Shown here: piece by piece, positions 45,327 through 54,269 of the stretch | How positions within the stretch are numbered: position 1 is the stretch's first letter | Layout of the letters: every line of letters begins with the position of its first letter | Assembly: GCF_005080685.1 (NCBI RefSeq) | Contig: NZ_CP039371.1 | Location: forward strand, 4,278,001-4,342,000 | DNA length: 64,000 bases | Direction of reading: 5' to 3' | Source: Pseudomonas putida | GTDB taxonomy: Bacteria > Pseudomonadota > Gammaproteobacteria > Pseudomonadales > Pseudomonadaceae | Translations under genes and position numbers: made by a program | The notes under the pieces: generated by a model | Told to the model about the DNA's origin: nothing | Seen by the model: only the letters and a program-made list of their open reading frames with translations | Databases searched by the model: none

Positions 45327-45628
45327 TGCCGTTTTCTGTGAGGAGCTCGGTCGTTCGGGGCCTGCTGATCCTCGGCGTCGTGATGGTCATGTTGCTGATG
45401 GCCTCGATGGCGCTGCAATTGAGCGGCCCCCAGTTGGAATGGATCAAGGAGTCACGGGGGAGTACGCCGTATCTCGCCTACTGGCGAGCCCTACTGTACA
45501 CCCTGATTTTCGCCGGCTGGACCGGAGCACTCCGCTTGCGGCCGCCCCCTGAAGACCAGCAACGGCTCTTGCGTTTGGGTCTGATCGGCTTCAGCTCGAT
45601 CATCCTGGTCGAACTGTCGCGCGTGTGA
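45323..45628 (+). CDS. Small ICE inner-membrane protein, 101 aa
   Basis: The protein has three hydrophobic segments (LLILGVVMVMLLMASMAL, YLAYWRALLYTLIFAGW, LGLIGFSSIILVEL) and no recognised domain. It is conserved in position between TIGR03755 and TraG in these ICEs. It overlaps the preceding gene by 4 bases and is followed 9 bases later by traG, so it belongs to the operon. Confidence 0.75.
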   Translation: MMPFSVRSSVVRGLLILGVVMVMLLMASMALQLSGPQLEWIKESRGSTPYLAYWRALLYTLIFAGWTGALRLRPPPEDQQRLLRLGLIGFSSIILVELSRV

Positions 45629-45637
45629 GGTGCAGCC

Positions 45638-47149
45638 ATGAACATGAGCACCAACAGCTACCTCGAATACTACCTGTCGCTGCTGGCGTGGATCATCAAC
45701 AACGGCATCTGGAACACGCTGGCGGACACCGGGCTGTTCGCTGCGCCGTTTGGGGCGATTATCCTGCAGGAGTGGTTATCCGCCCGCCAACAGGGGGCCG
45801 ACGAGGGCAACAAGGGCTTGCTGTCGATCCCCCGCGTCGAGAACCGGCTGTGGATGAGCTACGTCGTCATCCTGTTTGGCTGCATGCCGTTTTTCCCGCT
45901 CAACCTGTCCTCCGTGACCTTCGACGATGCGGCGAGCCAGCGCTGTGGCGTGTCGATGGCCAAGCCCGCCGACACGGCCTGGGGAACCACCTTCAATACC
46001 ATCGGCGAGAAATCCGCCAACGTGCCGGTGTGGTGGTACCTGGTGCATGCCATGAGCAAGGGCATCACCGCCGCTGCCACAGCGTCGATTCCCTGCGCAC
46101 CCGACATTCGTGCAATGCGCATGGAGATTGACAGCTCGCGGATCAATGACCAGGTACTACTGCAGGAGGTCGCCGACTTTACTCGCGACTGCTATGGCTT
46201 TTCGCGCTCGCGACTATTTACCAACCGCCCCGAGCTGGACGAATCGCAGAGCTACGATGCGTCCTGGATTGGCTCGACTTACCTACTCGACACGCCGGGT
46301 TACTACGACACGGATCGCTCGCGCACGCCTCGGGTTGATTGGCCATATAACGAGACGCGAGATACCTCTCTGCCCCAGTTGGACAACGGAGCAGGTTACC
46401 CGACTTGCAAGCAATGGTGGAGTGATGCCACAGTCGGCTTGCGCGATCGCCTGGTCGCCAAGGTCGATCCCAATCTGCTCACGCAGTTGCGCGGCTGGCT
46501 GACCGGGCGCAGCTCGACCGAAATCGAAGATGCCACCCTGCGTGAACTGGTGAGCCCGCGCCAGCAGTCATTGAGCATGGCGCCTGGTCAGGTGTTCCAG
46601 GACTACGGCAGCAGTGCGCGAGGCGGCTCGTTGACGCAAGGGCTCAACAACCTCGCCACCAATACCGGCCTGGCACTGGGTTCTTTCAGCAATTTCCCAG
46701 CGATGAATGCACTGCGCGCTGCATTGCCCATGGTGCAGGCCTTCCTGATCATGGGCACGATCATCAGCTTGCCGCTGGTGCTGCTGATCAGCACCTACCA
46801 GCTAAAGGCGTTGATGACGATCACATTCGCGCTGTTCACGCTGCACATGCTGACGTTTTGGTGGGAGCTGGCCCGCTGGATCGACTCGAGTATGCTCGAC
46901 ACGCTGTACCACCAGGTCTCTGCCACGGACCAGGCGCTAATGTCATTGCCAACAGCAGGGTTCATGGATGGGACGGTCACTGCACAAGTCATCGAGTATG
47001 TGATGGGAGTAATGTTTGTCGTGTTGCCGATGTTTTTCCTCAGCGTAATGAGCTGGGCTGGATACAACGTGGGCAGTGGCGTACAAACTCTCTTGACGCG
47101 CGCAACGGAAGGGGCTCAGGCACAGGCTGAAAAGGGACATCGCAACTAA
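45638..47149 (+). CDS. TraG-like conjugal transfer membrane protein
   Basis: A 503-aa protein with several membrane segments, typical of the N-terminal half of F-type TraG (TraG_N). Signatures are YLEYYLSLLAWIINNGIWNT near the start, WWYLVHAMSKGITAAA, and the membrane cluster around residues 360-405 (LPMVQAFLIMGTIISLPLVL), with a final membrane helix near 465. It stabilises mating pairs and lacks the C-terminal extension of F TraG, as usual in ICEs. It is the last rightward gene of the secretion operon. Confidence 0.88.
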   Translation: MNMSTNSYLEYYLSLLAWIINNGIWNTLADTGLFAAPFGAIILQEWLSARQQGADEGNKGLLSIPRVENRLWMSYVVILFGCMPFFPLNLSSVTFDDAASQRCGVSMAKPADTAWGTTFNTIGEKSANVPVWWYLVHAMSKGITAAATASIPCAPDIRAMRMEIDSSRINDQVLLQEVADFTRDCYGFSRSRLFTNRPELDESQSYDASWIGSTYLLDTPGYYDTDRSRTPRVDWPYNETRDTSLPQLDNGAGYPTCKQWWSDATVGLRDRLVAKVDPNLLTQLRGWLTGRSSTEIEDATLRELVSPRQQSLSMAPGQVFQDYGSSARGGSLTQGLNNLATNTGLALGSFSNFPAMNALRAALPMVQAFLIMGTIISLPLVLLISTYQLKALMTITFALFTLHMLTFWWELARWIDSSMLDTLYHQVSATDQALMSLPTAGFMDGTVTAQVIEYVMGVMFVVLPMFFLSVMSWAGYNVGSGVQTLLTRATEGAQAQAEKGHRN

Positions 47150-47179
47150 TGTCGGCAGCCCCCAAATCGAAATGACTGC

Positions 47180-47536
47180 TTACCTCGGGGTGCCATCGTC
47201 ATCGTACATTTCTGGATATCTGAGATGATGTCGAGGGTGACTCATTTCATGTATCCGAGGTTGCCTATCAGTACTGATAGGCAGCGCCGCGATGGTCCAC
47301 AGAGCAACCATTCCGATAGCCAGGATTAATGCGACTGATGCGACAGCAAGCAAGAGAATCAACTTAACGGTCTGCATACCGAGCCGACGATACCCAAACG
47401 GCACGCTCGCCAAAATCGATGAGTGCATAACGCTGACTTCTAGCTGACTCACCAATCGTCCCGCTCGACCTGCGGCACGAATCAAGTACCTGCCGAATGG
47501 AGTACGGCAAGAGTTTGAAGTAGCTGGGGCCTTCAT
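47180..47536 (-). CDS. DUF3742 family protein
   Basis: A 118-aa protein encoded opposite to the secretion operon and converging on traG with a 30-base gap. It has a basic N-terminus (FGRYLIRAAGRAGRLVSQLE) and one strong membrane segment (LILLLAVASVALILAIGMVALW). DUF3742 genes mark the end of the transfer operon in PFGI-1-type ICEs and are usually followed by the relaxase gene, which is absent here. The exact start is uncertain. Confidence 0.75.
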   Translation of the reverse strand: MKAPATSNSCRTPFGRYLIRAAGRAGRLVSQLEVSVMHSSILASVPFGYRRLGMQTVKLILLLAVASVALILAIGMVALWTIAALPISTDRQPRIHEMSHPRHHLRYPEMYDDDGTPR

Positions 47537-47747
47537 TTTCGTACCTCCATTTACTTCACCGCACTTGCGGCCAAACCGCTACAGACAATTTGGATCCAAG
47601 CTTTAGCTTACTCCTCTCCCGAGGATTTCCATGACCGTTGATCATTTGGTTTACGCTGGTCATCGTCAGTGGCACTGCATGGATTGACACAGTGCACCCT
47701 TCTGAAAATAACCATTGACGCTATGCCAACCCGCTTGATAAACCGGA

Positions 47748-47885
47748 CCTGCAAGCGCTGGAATTCCAGCACCCCAGGTGGCCTCAACCTTCAAGGCCAC
47801 GTCACTCCCGTGACGGTTGTCCCAAGGGCGATTAGCGTTCGGTGGCTCGCCCGGTTACCGCCCCCGCGGTGATGAGCGCCCTTTC
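47748..47885 (+). ncRNA. Candidate structured RNA element, copy B (DUF3085 leader)
   Basis: The counterpart of the element at 23687-23826. Its stems are GCTGG/CCAGC (47757-47770), GTGGCC/GGCCAC (47778-47800), GTCAC/GTGAC (47801-47814), and GCGTTC/GAGCGC (47835-47879) enclosing ACCGC/GCGGT (47857-47870). Loop and linker sequences such as TAGCGTTCGG and GGTTA are shared with copy A, while the stem arms change in pairs. It lies about 114 nt before the DUF3085 start. The first 210 bases after DUF3742 (47537-47747) show nothing clear. Confidence 0.7.
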
Positions 47886-47993
47886 ACATCGGCCTCACTG
47901 AGCCCTGCTCCGTTGAAGCTCCTTTTCCATTTCCGTGCTGGGAATTCTTCCCGCATGGGTGGCATTCCTCTGCACTGCCCGGAGGAACTCACC

Positions 47994-48359
47994 ATGTTGC
48001 GCTTCACAGGAACAGAACTTCATGCTGTCTTGACTGAAGCTGCCGTCATCGGCTGCCGAGTCGTCCTGGTCAAAGACCAGGGTGTCTACCTCATGTCCGA
48101 GTTCGGCGAAAACAAACCCGACGGAGGCAGCCGCAAACACATTGCCTACGCCATGGGCTGCAACCCTGACGTCGACGACTTTGACGCCTGGTGGAATCGC
48201 GCACGCAGTGAATTCGGTGGCGACGATTTCGCCGAGTACTTCGACCTTGATGATCCCGTTCTGGAAAGCCTACGCGGCACCGACGGGGCATTGGTGATTG
48301 AGGCCACATCCACACACCTGTACATCGCTGCTGAGATTGCCCTGCCCGGGAAGTCCTGA
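47994..48359 (+). CDS. DUF3085 family protein
   Basis: A 121-aa ICE protein of unknown function (MLRFTGTELHAVLTEAAVIG, GVYLMSEFGENKPDG, DDFAEYFDLDDPVLESL). The ATG at 47994 is preceded by GGAGGAACTCACC, a strong ribosome-binding site. The longer frame would run through the RNA element and is rejected. DUF3085 genes are common ICE and plasmid accessories near antirestriction genes. The shared leader with DUF3577 suggests joint control. Confidence 0.85.
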   Translation: MLRFTGTELHAVLTEAAVIGCRVVLVKDQGVYLMSEFGENKPDGGSRKHIAYAMGCNPDVDDFDAWWNRARSEFGGDDFAEYFDLDDPVLESLRGTDGALVIEATSTHLYIAAEIALPGKS

Positions 48360-48660
48360 CTGCTTTGGAGACACATACGATGTTCCAGGGAAGCACGAGT
48401 TTGTGTCTCTCTGGGATATCGCTCCAATCAATCTCCACGCCAACAGCAGCGAGCCATTCATCTGGAATTTTGGGATGGAAAGCCTTCGCTGGAAGCGGCT
48501 GGAAACTCGACCTGCTCGGTGCCCTAGATTGAGCATTGACCCCACAGGCAAGCGCGTTTTAATGCCTAGACACGCCCAGTTCGCAGTGTGAGTTGTGGCG
48601 ATGGGACTTCCCTCGAGTTACGCGTGAAGCCATCGCAGGATCAGCTCCCGGGAGGCAACA
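48360..48660 (+). other. Gap with an unresolved open frame
   Basis: A frame open until a TGA at 48589-48591 encodes protein-like sequence (YDVPGKHEFVSLWDIAP, then SSEPFIWNFGMESLRWKRL) but has no start codon with a ribosome-binding site outside the DUF3085 gene. It may be a frameshifted or 5'-truncated gene. Nothing else is recognised in this stretch. Confidence 0.3.
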
Positions 48661-48987
48661 GTGTCCAGTAAGAACCGCTCCTTACCCGCCATTGTCCTAA
48701 GCCCAGGCATATGGCAATTCATCGCAGAGGTTGGTACGGCTACTGACGCAGTCGAGCAATCAGGGCAGCGCTTGCAAGCCGTATTGGGCATCGCCCTGGC
48801 ATCGGTAGACCGTCGCCACCTGCACCAGTCGCTCGAGCTACCGCTCAGCCAACCTTCCCAGAACGACTCACGCTCATCGGCAACTGCCCCTCAGTTACTG
48901 GTGACTCACATCACGCCAGAGACCGGCCCTGTTTTTCTTCACATCAGGTTGCCACATGAGATCGGTGTGGACATCTCATCGGCCTGA
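48661..48987 (+). CDS. ICE hypothetical protein, 108 aa
   Basis: An unrecognised protein starting at a GTG preceded by GGGAGG. It contains an N-terminal helical part (IVLSPGIWQFIAEVGTATDA) and a C-terminal strand-rich part (LLVTHITPETGPVFLHIRLP), without a membrane segment. It lies between DUF3085 and the ArdC-like gene in what is probably one transcript. Confidence rests on ribosome-binding site and codon use. Confidence 0.6.
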   Translation: MSSKNRSLPAIVLSPGIWQFIAEVGTATDAVEQSGQRLQAVLGIALASVDRRHLHQSLELPLSQPSQNDSRSSATAPQLLVTHITPETGPVFLHIRLPHEIGVDISSA

Positions 48988-49071
48988 ACGCCCACACTAC
49001 CACTGTCCACTAACCCCACCGGGAACCCTTCCCGGCCGGGCAGCGTTCCCCTTCTTTGACTGGAGAACGTC

Positions 49072-50010
49072 ATGTCCGATATCTACCTGGACGTCACCAA
49101 CAAGATTGTCAGTGCCCTGAGCCACGGGGTCATTCCGTGGATCAAACCCTGGACCACTTCAGGCTCAAGTGCTGACGCACCTTTCCCCATTAACGCGATC
49201 ACCCAGCGCCCCTATGCCGGCATCAACATTCCACTACTGTGGGCCGAAGCCCGCCTGCGCGGATACCACCAGGATCGCTGGCTCACCTACAACCAGGCCC
49301 GCAAAGCTGGTGGTCACGTACGCAAGGGCGAACAATCGACCCTCGGGGTGCTGTACAAACCCATGAGCAAGGAAGCGCACGACGAAGACGGTCAGGTCGT
49401 CCTTGATGAGCAAGGTAACGTCAAGATGGTGCAGTTCGCACTGCTACGGACGCATTGCCTGTTCAACATTGAGCAGACCGAGGGACTACCCAACGACGAG
49501 CAGCACCACGATGAGAGTGACGATCCGGTGGCGTTCATCGATCATGCACCTGCCGAGTGACTGTTGGCCGCCAGCGGCGCCCGTATCGAGCATCGCTACG
49601 GGGATGACGCATTCTATCTACCGATACGGGATCTCATCCAATTGCCCACGAAGGCCCAGTTCACGGACGTCGGCAGCTACTATGCAACCGCGTTACATGA
49701 ACTGACGCACTGGTCGGGTCACCACGGCCGCCTCAACCGGGAAGGCATCACGGGTGGGCACGCCTTCGGCTCCACGGCGTACGCCTTCGAGGAGTTGGTC
49801 GCCGAAATGGGCGCGGCATTCCTCTGCGCCCTCACCGGCACCCAGGGCGAGCTGCGCCACGAAGAGTATTTGGCGTCGTGGTTGAAGATCCTCAAGGAAG
49901 ATAAGCGGGCCATCTTCCGCGCCAGCGGTCAGGCCCGTGAGGCGTCCGAGTACCTAGTGGCGCTGCAGTCGAATCACGCCAGCGAGACCACCGAACGGCT
50001 CATGGCGTGA
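49072..50010 (+). pseudogene. ArdC-like antirestriction protein with an internal stop
   Basis: The N-terminal half (IYLDVTNKIVSALSHGVIPW, NAITQRPYAGINIPLLW, YNQARKAGGHVRKGEQ) is the ArdC single-strand-DNA-binding domain. The C-terminal half (YYATALHELTHWSGHHGRLN) is the zincin-type metallopeptidase domain with HELTH. A TGA at 49558-49560 separates them without any frame change, so one substitution (for example CGA to TGA) would explain it. ArdC-type proteins protect incoming conjugative DNA from restriction. Start and ribosome-binding site (TGGAGAA) are good. Confidence 0.85.
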
Positions 50011-50026
50011 CTTTTCACTTGAATAG

Positions 50027-50053
50027 AAAGGCCCCTACCGGGGCCTTTGCTTT
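50027..50053 (+). terminator. Rho-independent terminator at the end of the ICE-like block
   Basis: A perfect 9-bp stem (AAAGGCCCC / GGGGCCTTT) with a 4-base loop is followed by GCTTTGCC. It lies 17 bases after the ArdC-like reading frame and is the last ICE-type feature I can support in the window. Confidence 0.8.
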
Positions 50054-50083
50054 GCCTGCAACGCCGAGCATCGGCCACTGCAA

Positions 50084-50752
50084 TTGAGCAAGCGGTTACT
50101 GCAGCCAGCTCTCGACGGTGTGCGAGGAATGGAACTGCAAACAGACGGATTATTGATATCTCAAGCTGGCGGCTGGTCCCTAGTTGATTGGGAAGGTAGA
50201 GAACACCCGCGCCAAGACCTGTTGGGCAGCCGCTTACTAGCCTTGGCTACCCACCCTTCTGGTGCACTGTGGGCCTGCGCAAAAAATAGCAATGGCTGCA
50301 TTGTCGGCGAGGTCAGCGCCGAAGGTGAACTACGCCACGGATGGTCATTACCAGAAGAAATCTGCGCGTTTCAATGGGATGCCAAAGGCGAAACGGTGCA
50401 TGCACTAGTGCCTGCCAATGGCGATATTCTGCAGCTTCACACCAACAACCCTTCCATTCGCCGCTTAGCCTCCCTTCCACGTGGCGGTGGCACCTTAAGC
50501 GGTTTGGCACTGGATCCGGAAGGTGGAGTTTGGACGACTCAACTCGACGGCTGGAGCCTTGCGCGCTTCGATCCAGAAGGCAATCTCGACCGTATGATTG
50601 GCTTACCAGTACCCAGCCCTACTGACTTATGTTTCGGAGGGGTAGATGGACGCACATTGTTTATCACAAGTGCACGACATGCGTTGAAACTTGAAGTGCT
50701 AGGGAGCGCCCCTGAATCAGGCTGTTTATTACAAATGCGGGTGCCGACTTGA
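50084..50752 (+). CDS. SMP-30/gluconolactonase-family protein, probably N-terminally truncated
   Basis: The 222-aa frame begins at a TTG and ends with typical SMP-30/LRE beta-propeller sequence (LSGLALDPEGGVWTTQLDGW, then DLCFGGVDGRTLFITSA). Family members are about 290 residues and start with a GEGPVW-like metal-ligand segment that is absent here. About 70 N-terminal residues therefore seem lost, possibly at the ICE boundary. No clear ribosome-binding site is present. Relatives hydrolyse sugar lactones. This copy may be inactive. Confidence 0.6.
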   Translation: MSKRLLQPALDGVRGMELQTDGLLISQAGGWSLVDWEGREHPRQDLLGSRLLALATHPSGALWACAKNSNGCIVGEVSAEGELRHGWSLPEEICAFQWDAKGETVHALVPANGDILQLHTNNPSIRRLASLPRGGGTLSGLALDPEGGVWTTQLDGWSLARFDPEGNLDRMIGLPVPSPTDLCFGGVDGRTLFITSARHALKLEVLGSAPESGCLLQMRVPT

Positions 50753-50819
50753 TGAAGTTCGAAATGACAAGGAGCGTTGCCAAATCAGGGCAGCGACTCC
50801 TAGCCATATCGACCTCCCT

Positions 50820-51599
50820 TCACTGTGCAGTCCAGCCTCCGTCTACCATCAATGAGGTACCCGTGACCATACGAGCGGCTGGGCTTGCAAGGTAAAGCGC
50901 CGCCCCGACCACATCCTCCACTTGCGCCATATGCCCCATTGGTATCTTCGACAGCAGGAATGCTACTTTTTCCGGGGTATCGACGATGCGTCGGATTAAG
51001 GGAGTATCGACGAATGTGGGGCAGATTGTATTGACCCGAATACCAATGCCGGCAAGCTCCACTGCCAACGCTTTGGTAAGGCCTTCGACCGCGTGCTTGG
51101 TCATGCAGTAAACAGTACGGTTGGGCGAGCCAACGTGCCCCATTTGCGAGGAAATGTTGATGATCACTCCGGGGTTGGGCCCAGGGTTGCTTTGCATTTT
51201 CTTCACCGCCGCTTGAGCGGTTACGAAACAAGCCATGACGTTAAGATTAAGCATGGTGTCTAGGTGCTCATCAGTCACCTCAAGAACAGGCTCAGGGAAA
51301 TTGGTGCCTGCATTGTTAACCAGGATGTCCAGGCGCGGCATAGCAGCAATAACAGAACGAATTGCAATGCGATCCGTCACGTCACAAGCCACGATTTCCA
51401 CTTGACCGCCTTGCTCCTCGATACTGGCAGCAAGCTCGTTTAACGGCTCAAGCTTGCGCGCCAGGATAATTACTTTTGCCCCTGCGGCGCTGAACGCCGA
51501 CGCAATGCCAGCACCGATGCCAGCACTGGCGCCGGTGATCAGGGCTATCTTACCGTCCAGTCGAAAGGACGGTGGCGAGAATGGGTGATGTTTAGACAT
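50820..51599 (-). CDS. Short-chain dehydrogenase/reductase
   Basis: A 259-aa NAD(P)-dependent oxidoreductase of the classical SDR family: cofactor motif TGASAGIGAG, NNAG, catalytic Ser in INISSQMGHVG, YCMTK (Tyr-x-x-x-Lys) and a C-terminal VTGTSLMVDGGW. The ATG at 51599 is preceded by AGGAAAC and gives the usual SDR N-terminus. It is the second gene of a leftward pair with the HisD/HpsN-like dehydrogenase, suggesting two successive alcohol oxidations. The substrate is unknown. Confidence 0.88.
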   Translation of the reverse strand: MSKHHPFSPPSFRLDGKIALITGASAGIGAGIASAFSAAGAKVIILARKLEPLNELAASIEEQGGQVEIVACDVTDRIAIRSVIAAMPRLDILVNNAGTNFPEPVLEVTDEHLDTMLNLNVMACFVTAQAAVKKMQSNPGPNPGVIINISSQMGHVGSPNRTVYCMTKHAVEGLTKALAVELAGIGIRVNTICPTFVDTPLIRRIVDTPEKVAFLLSKIPMGHMAQVEDVVGAALYLASPAARMVTGTSLMVDGGWTAQ

Positions 51600-51729
51600 T
51601 GGTGTTTCCTGCATTCTAGTTGCACACGTCAAGACTGAACTGGCCATTCGCGACAACGGCTTTGCACATACCTTCTGCGAGAACACCGTGGTCACGAATG
51701 AAGCCAAACCTGGCGTTATGTGGTCTTCG

Positions 51730-53037
51730 TTATTCATCGATCCCGGCGTACGGCACGTTACGCTTTCCATAACGACGCACGCGAATATTGGCCTGCTCGC
51801 CATGTCCGGCGAAACCTTCAAGCGCACACAAGCGCGAACAGTAGGATCCCACCAGCGCTGAGGCTTCGTCGCTAATCACCCGTTGATAAGTACAGGTTTT
51901 AAGGAATTTGCCAACCCACAATCCGCCGGTGTAACGCGCCGCCTTTTTCGTCGGTAAGGTGTGGTTGGTACCAATAGCCTTGTCACCGTATGCGACATTC
52001 GTGCGCGGTCCTAGGAACAGCGCACCGTAATTGCGCAGGTGCTGGAGGAACCAGTCAGGATCACGTGTCATCACCTGCACGTGCTCGAAGGCCAGTTCGT
52101 TAGCAATAGCCAGCATCTCTTCGTCGCTGTCAGCGACGATTACCTCACCGAAACTGTCCCACGCTTTGCGGGCAATCTGGGCAGTTGGCAGGATCGCCAG
52201 CAGACGCTCGATCTCGGCGAGCGTGTCGCGAGCGAGAGATTCACTGGTAGTGAGCAGTATTGCCGGAGAATCCGGACCATGCTCGGCCTGCCCGAGCAGA
52301 TCTGTGGCACAAAGTTCGCCGTCGACACTTTCATCTGCAATCACTAGGGTCTCGGTTGGCCCTGCAAACAGGTCGATCCCCACACGACCAAACAGCTGCC
52401 GTTTTGCCTCGGCAACAAATGCGTTACCCGGCCCCACCAGGAAATCTACTGGAGCGATACTCTCCGTACCGATTGACATGGCACCAATGGCCTGAATACC
52501 GCCAAGACAATAGATTTCATCTGCCCCTGCCATGTGCTGCGCAACCACGATGGCAGGTGCCGGCTTACCTTGAAACGGCGGCGCGGCGGTGACAACCCGT
52601 GGCACACCGGCAACCTTGGCCGTCAGCACCGACATGTGTGCTGATGCCAGCAACGGATACTTGCCACCAGGCACATAACAGCCCGCAGCATTGATCGGCA
52701 GGTTCTTATGACCGAGGATGACGCCAGGAAGCGTTTCGACTTCCAAGTCTCGGATACTGTCTCGCTGATGCTGGGCGAAGTTGCGCACCTGGGTTTGGGC
52801 AAAGGAGATGTCATTCAAATCCCGCTTGCTCAGCTGCGAATAGCACGCATCGATTTCTGCCGGGGTGAGCCGGTAGCTGTCGCGTTCGAATTTATCGAAT
52901 TGAATCGAGAGCTGACGAATTGCGGCGTCACCGCGGCCCTCGATGTCAGCGAGAATCTGCTCGACCGTTTCCCTAACCTTTTGGTCTGCTTCTTTGATGA
53001 CCTGTGCTTCTACGCCTTTCTTGAGCCATTTGGCCAT
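51730..53037 (-). CDS. HisD-family dehydrogenase (sulfopropanediol 3-dehydrogenase/HpsN-like)
   Basis: A 435-aa zinc-dependent dehydrogenase of the histidinol dehydrogenase family. It has [19 protein letters not shown], broken here as GHKNLPI and [30 protein letters not shown], the metal-ligand segment [18 protein letters not shown] and the terminal GFAGHGEQA. Its setting beside an SDR and a LacI regulator, away from his genes, favours a catabolic role such as oxidation of 2,3-dihydroxypropane-1-sulfonate by HpsN-type enzymes. The substrate assignment is tentative. An operator lies just upstream. Confidence 0.8.
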   Translation of the reverse strand: MAKWLKKGVEAQVIKEADQKVRETVEQILADIEGRGDAAIRQLSIQFDKFERDSYRLTPAEIDACYSQLSKRDLNDISFAQTQVRNFAQHQRDSIRDLEVETLPGVILGHKNLPINAAGCYVPGGKYPLLASAHMSVLTAKVAGVPRVVTAAPPFQGKPAPAIVVAQHMAGADEIYCLGGIQAIGAMSIGTESIAPVDFLVGPGNAFVAEAKRQLFGRVGIDLFAGPTETLVIADESVDGELCATDLLGQAEHGPDSPAILLTTSESLARDTLAEIERLLAILPTAQIARKAWDSFGEVIVADSDEEMLAIANELAFEHVQVMTRDPDWFLQHLRNYGALFLGPRTNVAYGDKAIGTNHTLPTKKAARYTGGLWVGKFLKTCTYQRVISDEASALVGSYCSRLCALEGFAGHGEQANIRVRRYGKRNVPYAGIDE

Positions 53038-53072
53038 GTGCAGCCTCCACGATTGTTATTTTTTGAGGACGA

Positions 53073-53088
53073 TTGCATACGTATGCAA
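53073..53088. promoter_or_regulatory. LacI-family operator, 16-bp perfect palindrome
   Basis: TTGCATACGTATGCAA is a perfect palindrome with a central CG, the usual form of LacI/GalR operators. It lies 36 bases upstream of the HisD-like start and in the divergent gap before the LacI gene. Confidence 0.85.
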
Positions 53089-53210
53089 GCCGATGTTAAA
53101 TCAGTCTCGTCACCATGAGAAGGGGCATAGCCAAGTTTTCCTGTAGGACCTGGATGACTGGGTCGCCCTGCAATCGTTACGATAGTGATTTGCCTAGAGC
53201 TGGGCTCAAG

Positions 53211-54269
53211 ATGATTGATTCAGTCCGTCGACCAGTGACCGCGCATGATGTGGCCAAGCTTGCCGGTGTTTCACAATCAGCGGTTTCCCGCACCTTCACC
53301 AAGGGCGCCAGTGTGGCCGAGGCAACTCGAGCCAAGGTGATGGAGGCAGCCACCACTCTGGGCTACCGCCCCAACCTGGTGGCTCGCTCACTGATTACAC
53401 GTCGATCAGGGCTGATCGGTGTGGTGGTACCGAGCATGACCAACCCTTTCTATGCGGAAGTGCTGGAGTGCCTGTCCAAAGCACTGGAACCTGAGGGGTA
53501 TCGGGTATTGCTATTTTCGACAGCCCACCAGGAAAATTCCGACCCGATCATGGAAGATGTGCTGCGGCACCGGGTTGATGCTCTAATCATGGTTTCAGCA
53601 AGTCTTTCTTCACGCTTTGCTGATGAGTGCAAAAGGGTTGGCCTGCCTGTTGCGATGCTCAACCGCAAAGTCGATTCGCCGGCAATATCGAGCGTTACGG
53701 GTGACAATACCGACGGTGGCGCCCTGATAGCAGACTACCTGGTTCAGACAGGCCATCGTCGACCGGCTTTCATTGCGGGTGCAGCTCACTCCTCTACCAG
53801 CCGTGATCGGGAACAGAGTTTCTATGCAAGGCTTGCACAACTGGGCCAAAACCAGCCCTTACGAGAAATGGGCAATTTCGACATGCTCGAGGCAATGGCC
53901 GCAACGCAGAGACTGCTAGCCTTGCCGGAGCCGCCGGATGCGATCTTCTGCGCCAATGACCTGACGGCTATTGCCGTACTGAATGTAATGTTCGAGTCTG
54001 GCATTTCACCTGGCAAGGATATCTCTGTGGTCGGTTTCGACAACATCAAAATGGCCAATTGGCCGCTGCTAGGGCTGACTACCTACGCTCAACCGATCGA
54101 ACGCATGGCGAGAAAGGCCGTGGACGTTATTCAAGCGCAACTGGAGGACATCAGCACACCAGCGATTCATGAAGTCGTCCGGGGAGAGCTAATAATCCGA
54201 AGCAGTTCCCGCATACCTTGCAGCATTCAAGTCAGTACCGTCGACGGCATGTCGATTTGGCAGCGGTGA
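53211..54269 (+). CDS. LacI-family transcriptional regulator
   Basis: A 352-aa repressor. Its HTH and hinge are at about residues 9-65 (TAHDVAKLAGVSQSAVSRTF, then LGYRPNLVARSLITRRS), and a periplasmic-binding-like effector domain begins at IGVVVPSMTNPFYAEVLECL. The ATG at 53211 is chosen because family members begin just before the HTH, and the upstream extension lacks resemblance. The divergent operator suggests that it represses the HisD-like and SDR genes and probably itself. Confidence 0.9.
   Translation: MIDSVRRPVTAHDVAKLAGVSQSAVSRTFTKGASVAEATRAKVMEAATTLGYRPNLVARSLITRRSGLIGVVVPSMTNPFYAEVLECLSKALEPEGYRVLLFSTAHQENSDPIMEDVLRHRVDALIMVSASLSSRFADECKRVGLPVAMLNRKVDSPAISSVTGDNTDGGALIADYLVQTGHRRPAFIAGAAHSSTSRDREQSFYARLAQLGQNQPLREMGNFDMLEAMAATQRLLALPEPPDAIFCANDLTAIAVLNVMFESGISPGKDISVVGFDNIKMANWPLLGLTTYAQPIERMARKAVDVIQAQLEDISTPAIHEVVRGELIIRSSSRIPCSIQVSTVDGMSIWQR

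Noticed and set aside
47817..47993. Upstream extension of the DUF3085 reading frame
   Set aside because: It runs through the structured RNA element and lacks family resemblance. The ATG at 47994 has a strong ribosome-binding site.
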